NCBI GenBank assembly: GCA_029051915.1
Contig: JAIDKM010000025.1
Span: 1 to 7,080, forward strand
From: Alistipes sp.
GTDB taxonomy: Bacteria > Bacteroidota > Bacteroidia > Bacteroidales > Rikenellaceae
Reading direction: 5' to 3'
DNA length: 7,080 nucleotides
Shown: piece by piece, positions 1 through 6,243 of the stretch
Layout of the letters: every line of letters starts with the position of its first letter
How positions within the stretch are numbered: position 1 is the first letter of the stretch
The notes under the pieces: model-generated
What the model saw: only the letters and a program-made list of their open reading frames with translations
Told to the model about the DNA's origin: nothing
Databases searched by the model: none
Position numbers and translations under genes: made by a program

Positions 1-530
1 GTCAGAGGTGTATAAGCGCCTGGGTCTATACGATCCGGACGGCGGGCCGAACCCCCGTGCAGCCGTCCGCACGCCCTGCGAAAGCCTGGTGGCTCATGAT
101 CGGGATGATCGCCGTCGGACTGGCGGGTCTGATCTGGGGCGGCGAACTCTTCCTCCACCATGCCACCGTCATCGCCCGCAAACTGGGCGTCAGCGAGTCG
201 GTCATCGCCATTACGCTTGTGGCGGGCGGCACGTCGCTGCCCGAGCTGGCCTCGTCGGTCGTCTCGGTGCTCAAGGGCAAGGCCGACATGGCACTGGGAA
301 ACGTCCTCGGCTCGAACGTGGCCAATATTCTGCTGATTCTGGGTGTCAGCGCGACGATCCGTCCGCTGACGATGGGCGGCATCACCACGCTCGACATTTC
401 GATGGTGGTGCTCAGCTCGCTGCTCCTCTTCCTTGCGGCCTTCACGTTCCGGCGCCGGGTCGTCGACCGCTGGGAGGGGGCGATCTTTCTGGCGATCTAT
501 GCCGTCTATATCTGGTATTTGATAAGGTAA
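1..530 (+). CDS. Calcium/sodium antiporter (CaCA family, YrbG-like), C-terminal half, 5'-truncated by window edge
   Basis: The reading frame is open from base 3 to the TAA at 528-530, giving about 175 visible residues, so the gene starts outside the window. A GTG at 57 is not a credible start because coding sequence continues upstream of it. The visible part holds the second alpha-repeat of K+-independent Na+/Ca2+ exchangers: a membrane segment with GGELFL, then LVAGGTSLPEL (acidic residue of the ion site, around visible residues 75-81) and GNVLGSNVAN (from visible residue 99). Further hydrophobic helices follow, ending at YIWYLIR. In this family two inverted alpha-repeats form the transport site in the inner membrane and exchange Ca2+ for Na+ (or H+). 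E. coli YrbG has about 325 residues, so roughly half is present. The actual ion is inferred from the family. The 3' end overlaps the end of mutY by 25 bp on the opposite strand. Confidence 0.9.
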   Translation, partial: QRCISAWVYTIRTAGRTPVQPSARPAKAWWLMIGMIAVGLAGLIWGGELFLHHATVIARKLGVSESVIAITLVAGGTSLPELASSVVSVLKGKADMALGNVLGSNVANILLILGVSATIRPLTMGGITTLDISMVVLSSLLLFLAAFTFRRRVVDRWEGAIFLAIYAVYIWYLIR

Positions 531-1606
531 CGTTCGAGGAGCTTCGGAACGGCGTAGTCGCCCAGCGAATCGGTCGCCACGGCCAGCGGCTCGGCCGCGG
601 GCATGAGGGCGGGCGTCGAGATCCGGTGGATCGTGGCGTGGATCGTCCGGTGCGAAAGCTGGTGGCGGGGCATTTCGATGCTTCGCTGTAGATGCCATGC
701 TTCGTCGCCCAGCAGCTCGCGGAAGCGGGGCAGGGTGGCGAGCGTCCGGAGATCGGCCGGGCCCTCGGTCTCGATCATCGGGAACTCGTAGAGCCCCTGC
801 CAGATGTCGCGGCCGTCGCGGCGGCAGAGGAGCGTGCGGTCGCCGCAGGTGATGTGCAGGTAGCTGAACCATCGGTCGCTGACCTTCGGCCGGCCTTGTT
901 TTGCGGGGCGTTCGGCGATCGTTCCGGCCGCCAGCGCCAGGCAGCGGCCCGCCAGCGGACAATCGCTGCAACGAGGTTGTGCCGGCGTGCATTGCAGGGC
1001 GCCGAAGTCCATGATCGCCTGATTGTAACGTCCGGGCTGCGAGGTGTCGAGCTGCGACTGCGCCAGCCGGGCGAAAGCCTTTCTGCCGGCTGCGGTGTCG
1101 ATGGGAACATCCAGATCGAACACCCGCGACAACACCCGGTAGACGTTGCCGTCGACCACGGCGCAGGGAGTGTCGTAGGCGGCCGAGCAGATGGCAGCCG
1201 CGGTGTAGTCGCCGATGCCGGGCAGCGAACGCACCGCCGCAAGTTCTTTCGGGAATTCGCCGCCGAAGAATTCGGCCACCCGCTTCGCCGCCGCGTGGAG
1301 GTTGCGGGCCCGGCTGTAGTAACCCAGTCCCTGCCAGAGTTTGAGCACTTCGTCCTGCGTAGCAGCGGCCAGCGCATCGACGTGCGGCCAGCGCTCCGTG
1401 AACCGCAGGTAATATTCCATGCCCTGTGCCACGCGTGTCTGTTGCAGGATCACCTCCGAGAGCCAGATGCGGTAGGGATCGAGCGTGCGGCGCCACGGCA
1501 GATCGCGGCCGTGGAGGTCGTACCACTCCAACAGAAAGGGTGCGATCGTCGGCTGAGGTGCCGGGGAAGTTGCCGCCGGGTCGTTCCGGCGACGGGACGA
1601 AGTCAT
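506..1606 (-). CDS. mutY: A/G-specific adenine glycosylase MutY
   Basis: This is a 366-residue base-excision repair enzyme that removes adenine mispaired with 8-oxoguanine. The frame runs far upstream, but the ATG at 1606 is chosen because it overlaps the upstream stop as ATGA and gives the usual MutY length (E. coli 350). Visible landmarks: WLSEVILQQTRV with catalytic Glu51; helix-hairpin-helix LPGIGDYTAAAI (128-139); VDGNV with catalytic Asp152; and a 4Fe-4S ligand set Cys206-X6-Cys213-X2-Cys216-X5-Cys222, exactly the MutY/Nth spacing. Residues about 245-360 form the Nudix-like domain that reads 8-oxoG, with HQLSHR (316-320) at the place of the FSH-type loop. The position of E. coli Lys142 is Tyr156 here. 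The N-terminal ~20 residues are a low-complexity Ser/Pro/Ala extension. It is last in a probable alkD-glycosyltransferase-mutY unit, probably made by reinitiation after the glycosyltransferase. Confidence 0.96.
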   Translation of the reverse strand: MTSSRRRNDPAATSPAPQPTIAPFLLEWYDLHGRDLPWRRTLDPYRIWLSEVILQQTRVAQGMEYYLRFTERWPHVDALAAATQDEVLKLWQGLGYYSRARNLHAAAKRVAEFFGGEFPKELAAVRSLPGIGDYTAAAICSAAYDTPCAVVDGNVYRVLSRVFDLDVPIDTAAGRKAFARLAQSQLDTSQPGRYNQAIMDFGALQCTPAQPRCSDCPLAGRCLALAAGTIAERPAKQGRPKVSDRWFSYLHITCGDRTLLCRRDGRDIWQGLYEFPMIETEGPADLRTLATLPRFRELLGDEAWHLQRSIEMPRHQLSHRTIHATIHRISTPALMPAAEPLAVATDSLGDYAVPKLLERYLIKYQI

Positions 1607-2322
1607 GATTTTTTGCGGATTTTGCGCCACGGGAGCCCCATGACGCCGAAGAAAGCCTCGCCGAAGATGCCTCCGCTCATTTTCGAGGTGCCCTCCTGGC
1701 GGTCGACGAAGACGATCGACACCTCTTCGAGCCTGAGACCCAGGCGCCAGGCCGTATACTTCATCTCGATCTGGAAGCCGTAGCCCTTCATGCGGATGTT
1801 GTCCAGATCGATGGTCTCCAGGGCCCGGCGCGAATAACAGACGAAGCCTGCCGTGGCATCGTGAACCGGCATGCGGGTTACCGTGCGGACGTACTTTGAC
1901 GCGAAGTAGGAGAGCAGCAGCCGCGACATGGGCCAGTTGACGACGTTGACCCCCTTGACGTAGCGCGAACCGATCGCCACGTCGCTGCCCTGCTCGACGG
2001 CGTCGAACAGCCGGGGCAGGTCGTCGGGGTTGTGCGAGAAGTCGCAGTCCATTTCGCAGAGGCTGTCGAAACCCTGCTCCAGACCCCACCGGAAGCCTGT
2101 CAGATAGGCCGTGCCGAGGCCCTGCTTGCCGGCGCGCTCTATCAGGTGCAGCCTGGCGGGAAACTCCTGCTGCCGCTCCCGGACGATCGCGGCGGTGCCG
2201 TCGGGCGAGCCGTCGTCGATAATCAGCAGTTCGAACGCTCCGGGAAGCGAAAAGATCTTGTCGATCATCGCCGAGACGTTCTCCTTTTCGTTATAGGTGG
2301 GGATGATTACCAGTCTGCGCAT
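1603..2322 (-). CDS. Polyprenol monophosphomannose synthase-like glycosyltransferase (GT2, DPM1 type)
   Basis: This 239-residue cytosolic GT-A fold enzyme would transfer mannose (or a related sugar) from its GDP-sugar to polyprenyl phosphate, making a lipid-linked donor for envelope glycans or protein glycosylation. Motifs in order: LVIIPTYNEKENV at the N-terminus; IDDGSPDGT (35-43); the metal-binding MDCDFSHNP with Asp92 and Asp94; GSRY (118-121); DATAGF (155-160); KGYGFQIEM (179-187); and DRQEGTSKMS (207-216). This order and the ~240-residue length match single-domain DPM1 enzymes; there is no C-terminal membrane domain. The ATG at 2322 is preferred over an in-frame TTG at 2346, because homologues begin right at the RLVIIPTYNE strand and because the TTG falls inside a TAnnTTTG match. 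The stop overlaps the mutY start (ATGA). Substrate specificity is inferred from the family, so glucose or another sugar is possible. Confidence 0.9.
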   Translation of the reverse strand: MRRLVIIPTYNEKENVSAMIDKIFSLPGAFELLIIDDGSPDGTAAIVRERQQEFPARLHLIERAGKQGLGTAYLTGFRWGLEQGFDSLCEMDCDFSHNPDDLPRLFDAVEQGSDVAIGSRYVKGVNVVNWPMSRLLLSYFASKYVRTVTRMPVHDATAGFVCYSRRALETIDLDNIRMKGYGFQIEMKYTAWRLGLRLEEVSIVFVDRQEGTSKMSGGIFGEAFFGVMGLPWRKIRKKS

Positions 2323-2343
2323 GGGACTTCTCGATTTGTTCTG

Positions 2344-2351
2344 CAAAAATA
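2344..2351 (-). promoter_or_regulatory. Possible -7 element (TATTTTTG) ahead of the glycosyltransferase gene
   Basis: On the minus strand TATTTTTG matches the Bacteroidetes -7 consensus TAnnTTTG and lies between the alkD-like stop (2383) and the glycosyltransferase ATG (2322). It would give a leader of about 18 nt. No TTG is found 18-21 nt upstream, so only half of the promoter pattern is present. This is either a weak internal promoter for the glycosyltransferase-mutY pair or chance in a short A/T-rich patch. Confidence 0.35.
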
Positions 2352-2382
2352 ATGTTTTTTTCGGAAGTGCGGCGGCCCCGCA

Positions 2383-3069
2383 CTATTTGGCCCGGCGTTT
2401 CATAGTCCGGATGACCGCCTTGTCGGCATCGCTCACACGATACGATTCGAGGATCTTCTGCAGAGCCTTGTTGTAAGTCCAATCTTCGAGCGGGCAGCCG
2501 GCTTCGAGCCATGCGTGCGTGCGCCGAGGAAACTTCACGTAGCACACCGAGACGGCCCACGCCACGCCCATGCGGACGTAGTAACCCTCGTGGCGGACGG
2601 AGCCCAGCAACTCCAACAGAAGCTCGATATGCTCCTCGTCGATGAAGTTCGAGAGGGCCATCACCACGGCGAAGCGCACCTCGAATTCGCCCGACGAGCG
2701 GAAGCGGGGGAGGATGAAGCGCCACATCGGATCGCGCTCGGCGCTTTTCAGACGCCAGCAGCAACAGTCGCAGATCGCCCAGTTGTCGATCTTGGGAATG
2801 AAGTGCTCCGTCAGCCGCAGCTTCTCGTCGGGCGGGCATTTCGCATAGCCGATGACCAGCCCCTGCAACATCCGTTCCTCGAAATACTCCTCCTCGGCCT
2901 CCTCGAGCCACTCGCGCCAGTCGCCCCGGGCGATTTCGCGGGCGATGCTCCGCAGCTGTGGCAGGCGCACGCCGATCATCCTGCCCGCACCGGGCGTGAG
3001 CGAGGCATTGAAGTCGCGGTAACGCGGGTCGGCCATCGCGAAAAGCTGTTCGCGCAGAGTAGGGTTCAT
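2383..3069 (-). CDS. DNA alkylation repair enzyme, AlkD-like HEAT-repeat glycosylase
   Basis: This 228-residue all-helical protein is of the AlkD/AlkC superfamily, whose members excise positively charged alkylated bases (such as 7-methylguanine and 3-methyladenine) without a helix-hairpin-helix or base-flipping pocket. Visible evidence: an N-terminal helix followed by GVRLPQLR (33-40), the usual opening of the HEAT array; IDNWAICD (94-101), whose Trp97 and Asp101 fit the WxxxD pair of AlkD that cradles the lesion; RMGVAWAVS (166-174), with Trp171 in the place of the third active-site Trp; and further helix pairs to a basic C-terminus. The ATG at 3069 is chosen because longer in-frame starts run through the promoter region. 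Odd points: Cys100, Cys102, Cys103 and Cys104 crowd around Asp101, and the mRNA would be almost leaderless. It is first in a probable unit with the glycosyltransferase and mutY. Confidence 0.9.
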   Translation of the reverse strand: MNPTLREQLFAMADPRYRDFNASLTPGAGRMIGVRLPQLRSIAREIARGDWREWLEEAEEEYFEERMLQGLVIGYAKCPPDEKLRLTEHFIPKIDNWAICDCCCWRLKSAERDPMWRFILPRFRSSGEFEVRFAVVMALSNFIDEEHIELLLELLGSVRHEGYYVRMGVAWAVSVCYVKFPRRTHAWLEAGCPLEDWTYNKALQKILESYRVSDADKAVIRTMKRRAK

Positions 3070-3073
3070 ATTG

Positions 3074-3103
3074 CAAAAGTAGCTTTTTTTGCCGGATGAA
3101 CAA
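3074..3103 (-). promoter_or_regulatory. Bacteroidetes-type promoter for the alkD-like gene
   Basis: On the minus strand there is TTG at 3103-3101 (-33 element), a spacer of exactly 19 nt, and TACTTTTG at 3081-3074 (-7 element, consensus TAnnTTTG). With the G of the -7 element near -4, transcription would begin around 3070, one base before the ATG at 3069. The promoter is interlocked with the oppositely facing promoter at 3089-3118. The assignment rests on sequence pattern alone. Confidence 0.72.
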
Positions 3104-3118
3104 AAAAGGCTATCTTTG
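3089..3118 (+). promoter_or_regulatory. Bacteroidetes-type promoter for the AsmA-like gene
   Basis: On the plus strand there is TTG at 3089-3091 (-33 element), a 19-nt spacer, and TATCTTTG at 3111-3118 (-7 element, consensus TAnnTTTG). The start of transcription is expected near 3122, giving a leader of about 43 nt before the ATG at 3165. Because the promoter lies downstream of the in-frame ATG at 3096, it also argues against that longer start. It overlaps the leftward promoter by 15 bp. Confidence 0.75.
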
Positions 3119-3129
3119 GAGCCGGAAAT

Positions 3130-3147
3130 GCAGGGCTTCGGCCCTGC
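3130..3147 (+). other. 5'-leader hairpin with a cUUCGg tetraloop
   Basis: GCAGGGC (3130-3136), loop TTCG (3137-3140) and GCCCTGC (3141-3147) form a perfect 7-bp stem closed by C-G around UUCG, the exceptionally stable tetraloop. It sits about 8 nt from the predicted transcript 5' end and 17 nt before the ATG of the AsmA-like gene. It has no U-tract, so it is not an ordinary terminator. A role as an mRNA-stabilising 5' stem or in tuning translation is inference. Confidence 0.6.
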
Positions 3148-3164
3148 CCGAAAACTCACTCGCA

Positions 3165-5888
3165 ATGAAGAAATTCTTCAGAATCACGGCCGTCGTCGTG
3201 GCCGTACTGCTGGCGGCTCTCCTCGTGGCTCCGATGGCTTTCCGGGGCAAGATCGCCGGCATCGTCAAACGCGAAGCCAACGAACTGCTGCAGGCGAAGC
3301 TCGATTTCGAGTCGCTGAACCTCAGCCTGCTGCGCCATTTTCCCCATGCCTCGGTCGAGCTGAAAGGGCTCACGCTCGTGGGCGTCGACCGCTTCGAGGG
3401 CGATACGATCGTCGCCGCGCGGCGGATCTCGGTGGTCGTCGACCTGTGGTCGCTTTTCGGCGACGAGGGTTTCGAAGTTACCAAAGTGATCCTTGCCTCG
3501 CCGTCGCTCCATGCGCACAAGCTGGCCGACGGAGCCGTCAACTGGGATGTCATGAAACCGACCGGAGAGGAGAGTCTCGAGGCGGAGGAAGAGCCTGCGG
3601 AACCCTCGTCGTTCCGCCTGCAGGTGCGCGATTTCCGCATCTCCGACGCTGCGATCCGCTACGAAGACGACTCGACCCGCATGACCTTCTCTACGGGGCC
3701 TCTGTCGCTGAGGCTGCGGGGCGACATGTCGGCCGACGAGACCGATCTCTCTCTGCGGCTGCTGTCCGAGCGGATCCGTCTCGTTTCGGGCGGAGTGCCC
3801 CTGCTGAGCGGTGCCGAAGCCGAGCTGAATGCGACGATCGCCGCCGATCTTAAGAACAACCGTTTCGTTTTCACCGACAATACGTTCCGGGTGAATGCCA
3901 TCGCCCTGTCGCTCGACGGATGGGTGCAGCTGCTGGAGGACGATGCCGTGGCGATGGATCTGACGGCCGGCTGCGACAAGGTGCAGTTCAAAGATGTACT
4001 GTCGCTCATTCCGGCTTTCTATACGAAGGATTTCCGCAACCTCTCGGCATCGGGAGCCCTCGGCCTGTCGCTGTGGGCCAAAGGCGAGATGCGCGGATCG
4101 CTGCTTCCCGCCTTCGAAGTCAAGGCCGGAGTCCGCGACGGCAGCTTCCAGTATTCGTCGCTGCCGAAAGCCGTTACCGACATCAACATCGAGGCCGCCG
4201 TTTCCAACCCTGGCGGATCGATGAACAAGACGATGGTTGACCTCTCGAAGTTCTCGCTCAAGATGGCCGGCAATTCGCTCGACGCCGCATTCTTCGCCAC
4301 GAACCTGGTGAGCGATCCGTCGTTCCGCGCCTCGGCGACGGGACGGGTCGACCTGGGAGCTGTCCGTGAGGTCTACCCTCTGGACAAGGAGGTCGATCTG
4401 GGCGGTGTCGTTACGGCCGATCTCAAGGTCTCGGGCCGCATGTCCGACATCGAGAAACAACGTTACGGCCAGATTGCGGCCTCGGGAACGTTCGTCCTCG
4501 AACAACTCGGGCTGGAGGTGCCCCGGCTTCCGGCCGTCCATATCCGCCGGGCTGCGGCGACGATCACGCCCCAGGCGATGACGCTGGGCGAGTTCGGGGT
4601 AACGGTGGGCCGGAGCGATCTGGTGGCCAACGGCCAGCTGACGGGCTATCTGGGCTATCTGCTCAACGGCGAGAAGCTCTCCGGCCGGCTCTATGTCAAA
4701 TCCGAACTGCTCGATCTCAACGAGATCATGAGCGCCTTGCCTGCCTCGGAGGAGGAATCGGCGGCCGAAACCCCGCAGGCGGGCGAGCAGCCGATGCAGG
4801 CGCTGGAGGTGCCCAAGAACCTCGATCTTTCGCTCAGCACCGACCTGCGCGAGATCCTTTTCAACAAGATGACGATTTCGTCGCTGACCGGCGGAATGCG
4901 TGTGGCCGGAGGGGCGCTGTCGCTCGACTGGCTGTCGTTGCAGCTTTTCGGCGGCAAGGCCTCCGCTTCGGGCAGCTATTCTACGGCGGCCGATCCGTCG
5001 CATCCGGCGTTGAAGCTGAACCTTTCGCTGTCGGGAGCCTCCTTCGTGCAGACTTTCAACGAACTGGAGATGGTGCAGCAGCTTGTGCCGATCTTTGCCA
5101 AGACGGGCGGCGACTACTCGCTGTCGCTCGACATGAAAGCCGCGCTCGATTCCTCCATGTCGCCCGATCTGAATTCGGTGGACGCTTCGGGCGAAATCAA
5201 GTCGGCCAATATCCAGGTGCAGAATATCGAGGCGTTCGATGCGCTGGCCAAAGCGCTCGGCAACGACAAGCTGAGCCGGATCGAGGCCAAAGATGCGGCG
5301 ATCCGTTTCACGATCCGCAACGGTCGGGTGCAGACGCAGCCGTTCGATCTGAAGCTGGCCGGCGCCGACATCACGCTCTCGGGCTCGACGGGGCTCGACC
5401 AGACGATCGACTATGCGGCGAAAGTGGTGATGCCCGCATCGGCTACGAGCGGTCTTCTGGAGACGCTCAATGTCCATATCGGCGGAACTTTCTCGTCGCC
5501 GAAGATCACGCTGGGGCTCAAGGAGGCGGCCGAGCAGGTCGTCAAGAACGTAGTCGACGAACAGATTCAGAAACTTACCGGCAGCGAATCGCTTGCTGCC
5601 GAGGTGGAGAAACAGAAAGAGAACCTGCGGGCCGAAATCGAGAAGCAGGCCGAGAAGCTGCGCGCCGAAGCGAAGCAGGCGGGCGAAAAACTCGTGGCCA
5701 CGGCTCAGACGCAACGAACCAAACTGGTGGAGGAGGCAGCCAAGAAAGGCGCTTTGGCCAAGCTGGCGGCCGAGAAGGCCGGCGACAAACTTGTTTCCGA
5801 AGCCGAAAAACAGGCGGCCAACCTGATGGCCGAAGCCGAGAAACGGATTGCGGAGCTCAACGAGAAACTTTCGGCGCAGAACGAATAG
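3165..5888 (+). CDS. AsmA-family envelope protein with a hendecad-repeat C-terminal tail
   Basis: This 907-residue protein resembles AsmA/TamB-like proteins, a family implicated in bridging the periplasm and in lipid transfer and outer-membrane homeostasis. Residues 1-6 are basic and 7-26 form one hydrophobic segment (VVVAVLLAALLVAPM), so it is anchored in the inner membrane with the bulk in the periplasm. The N-terminal AsmA region has repeated beta-rich stretches such as LNLSLLRHFPHASVELKGL (51-69). Acidic/proline linkers lie near 133-149 and 526-548. The AsmA C-terminal region includes IRNGRVQTQPFDLKLAGADI and ends at HIGGTFSSPKITLGL. After it comes a helical tail of eight 11-residue repeats (812-899). 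The ATG at 3165 is chosen over 3096 because it places the signal anchor at the N-terminus and lies downstream of the promoter. It is transcribed alone, with a terminator-like hairpin following. The exact cargo or role is unknown. Confidence 0.9.
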   Translation: MKKFFRITAVVVAVLLAALLVAPMAFRGKIAGIVKREANELLQAKLDFESLNLSLLRHFPHASVELKGLTLVGVDRFEGDTIVAARRISVVVDLWSLFGDEGFEVTKVILASPSLHAHKLADGAVNWDVMKPTGEESLEAEEEPAEPSSFRLQVRDFRISDAAIRYEDDSTRMTFSTGPLSLRLRGDMSADETDLSLRLLSERIRLVSGGVPLLSGAEAELNATIAADLKNNRFVFTDNTFRVNAIALSLDGWVQLLEDDAVAMDLTAGCDKVQFKDVLSLIPAFYTKDFRNLSASGALGLSLWAKGEMRGSLLPAFEVKAGVRDGSFQYSSLPKAVTDINIEAAVSNPGGSMNKTMVDLSKFSLKMAGNSLDAAFFATNLVSDPSFRASATGRVDLGAVREVYPLDKEVDLGGVVTADLKVSGRMSDIEKQRYGQIAASGTFVLEQLGLEVPRLPAVHIRRAAATITPQAMTLGEFGVTVGRSDLVANGQLTGYLGYLLNGEKLSGRLYVKSELLDLNEIMSALPASEEESAAETPQAGEQPMQALEVPKNLDLSLSTDLREILFNKMTISSLTGGMRVAGGALSLDWLSLQLFGGKASASGSYSTAADPSHPALKLNLSLSGASFVQTFNELEMVQQLVPIFAKTGGDYSLSLDMKAALDSSMSPDLNSVDASGEIKSANIQVQNIEAFDALAKALGNDKLSRIEAKDAAIRFTIRNGRVQTQPFDLKLAGADITLSGSTGLDQTIDYAAKVVMPASATSGLLETLNVHIGGTFSSPKITLGLKEAAEQVVKNVVDEQIQKLTGSESLAAEVEKQKENLRAEIEKQAEKLRAEAKQAGEKLVATAQTQRTKLVEEAAKKGALAKLAAEKAGDKLVSEAEKQAANLMAEAEKRIAELNEKLSAQNE
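5598..5861 (+). repeat. Eight in-register 33-bp / 11-residue (hendecad) coding repeats
   Basis: Residues 812-899 of the AsmA-like protein divide without gaps into eight 11-mers, from AEVEKQKENLR and AEIEKQAEKLR through to AEAEKRIAELN. Position 10 is Leu in seven of eight, position 3 is Ala/Val/Ile in all eight, and position 5 is Lys in six of eight. Positions 2 and 4 are mostly Glu, and position 7 is small or variable. The 3-7-10 spacing fits an 11/3 helix, that is, a long amphipathic helix or a weakly right-handed coiled coil. DNA identity between units is only partial, so the repeat is ancient or held at protein level. Confidence 0.85.
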
Positions 5889-5910
5889 AACAGCGCCGAA
5901 ACGTGCATAT

Positions 5911-5945
5911 GGAAGCAGGAGCCTTGCGGGGCTCCTGCTTCCTTT
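5911..5945 (+). terminator. Rho-independent-type terminator after the AsmA-like gene
   Basis: GGAAGCAGGAGCC (5911-5923), a 6-nt loop and GGCTCCTGCTTCC (5930-5942) form a perfect 13-bp GC-rich stem, followed on the plus strand by TTTG. It lies 22 bp after the stop of the AsmA-like gene and between two converging genes. The T-tract is short on the plus strand, and on the minus strand no T-tract follows, so termination of the leftward operon here is less certain. Confidence 0.75.
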
Positions 5946-5958
5946 GTGAGGGGACGGG

Positions 5959-6243
5959 TCATTTCTTGATGTATGTCTCCAGTGCCGCGACGTATTCGGC
6001 GAAGGCGTCGCGTCCAGCGTCGGTCATGCGGCAGACGGTGCGGGGCATCTTGCCGCGGAAGCTCTTTTCGACGGCAATGTAACCCGCTTTGGCCAGCTTG
6101 TCGAGCTGCACCGAGAGGTTGCCGGCCGTGGCGCCGGTCTGTTCGCGCAGAAAGACGAAGTCGGCGCTCTCGACCCCCAGCAGGATCGACATCACGGCGA
6201 GCCGCAGCTCGGAGTGCAGCAACGGATTGAGCGGCTTATACAT
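5959..6243 (-). CDS. Winged-helix DNA-binding regulator (HTH_34 / MarR-like, short)
   Basis: This 94-residue protein consists of little more than one winged helix-turn-helix domain, so it probably binds DNA as a dimer. It opens with NPLLHSELRLAVMSILLG (6-23, the first helix of this family). It continues with FVFLREQTGATAGNLSVQLD (29-48), where TAGNLSVQLDKLAKAGYI is the recognition helix, and then a basic wing, EKSFRGKMPRTVCRMTDAGR (59-78). A closing helix (AFAEYVAALETYIKK) could serve dimerisation. There is no effector domain. Its ATG overlaps the end of the membrane protein gene by 8 nt (ATGTATAA), implying coupled translation. In Bacteroidetes such small regulators are commonly encoded beside membrane proteins and often control their own operon; autoregulation here is inference. 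The target is unknown. Confidence 0.88.
   Translation of the reverse strand: MYKPLNPLLHSELRLAVMSILLGVESADFVFLREQTGATAGNLSVQLDKLAKAGYIAVEKSFRGKMPRTVCRMTDAGRDAFAEYVAALETYIKK

Noticed and set aside
8..691. A 227-codon open frame on the plus strand over the antiporter end and mutY
   Set aside because: It is a frame-shifted reading of the antiporter with Arg/Gly/His-rich content. The real frame shows clear transporter motifs.
692..1783. A 363-codon open frame on the plus strand opposite mutY
   Set aside because: MutY on the other strand has every catalytic and iron-sulfur residue, and this frame gives a low-complexity Arg/Ala-rich product, so it is a shadow.
506..2089. A longer mutY start giving 527 residues, as a possible fusion protein
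   Set aside because: The extra 161 residues are an out-of-frame reading of the glycosyltransferase gene. The ATG at 1606 gives the normal MutY length and overlaps the upstream stop.
2367..2383. Hairpin (6-bp stem GTGCGG/CCGCAC) at the stop codon of the alkD-like gene as a terminator
   Set aside because: The stem is short, and reading leftwards it is followed by an A-run and not a U-run, so it does not fit an intrinsic terminator.
3096..3164. An upstream ATG at 3096 adding 23 residues to the AsmA-like protein
   Set aside because: It lies before the -7 element and so is not transcribed from the predicted promoter, and it would put charged residues ahead of a normal N-terminal membrane anchor.
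3156..5714. An 852-codon open frame on the minus strand, antisense to the AsmA-like gene
   Set aside because: The protein would be Arg/His/Leu-rich with no domain sense and mirrors the codon bias of the GC-rich gene opposite. It ends at the AsmA-like start region and has no promoter.
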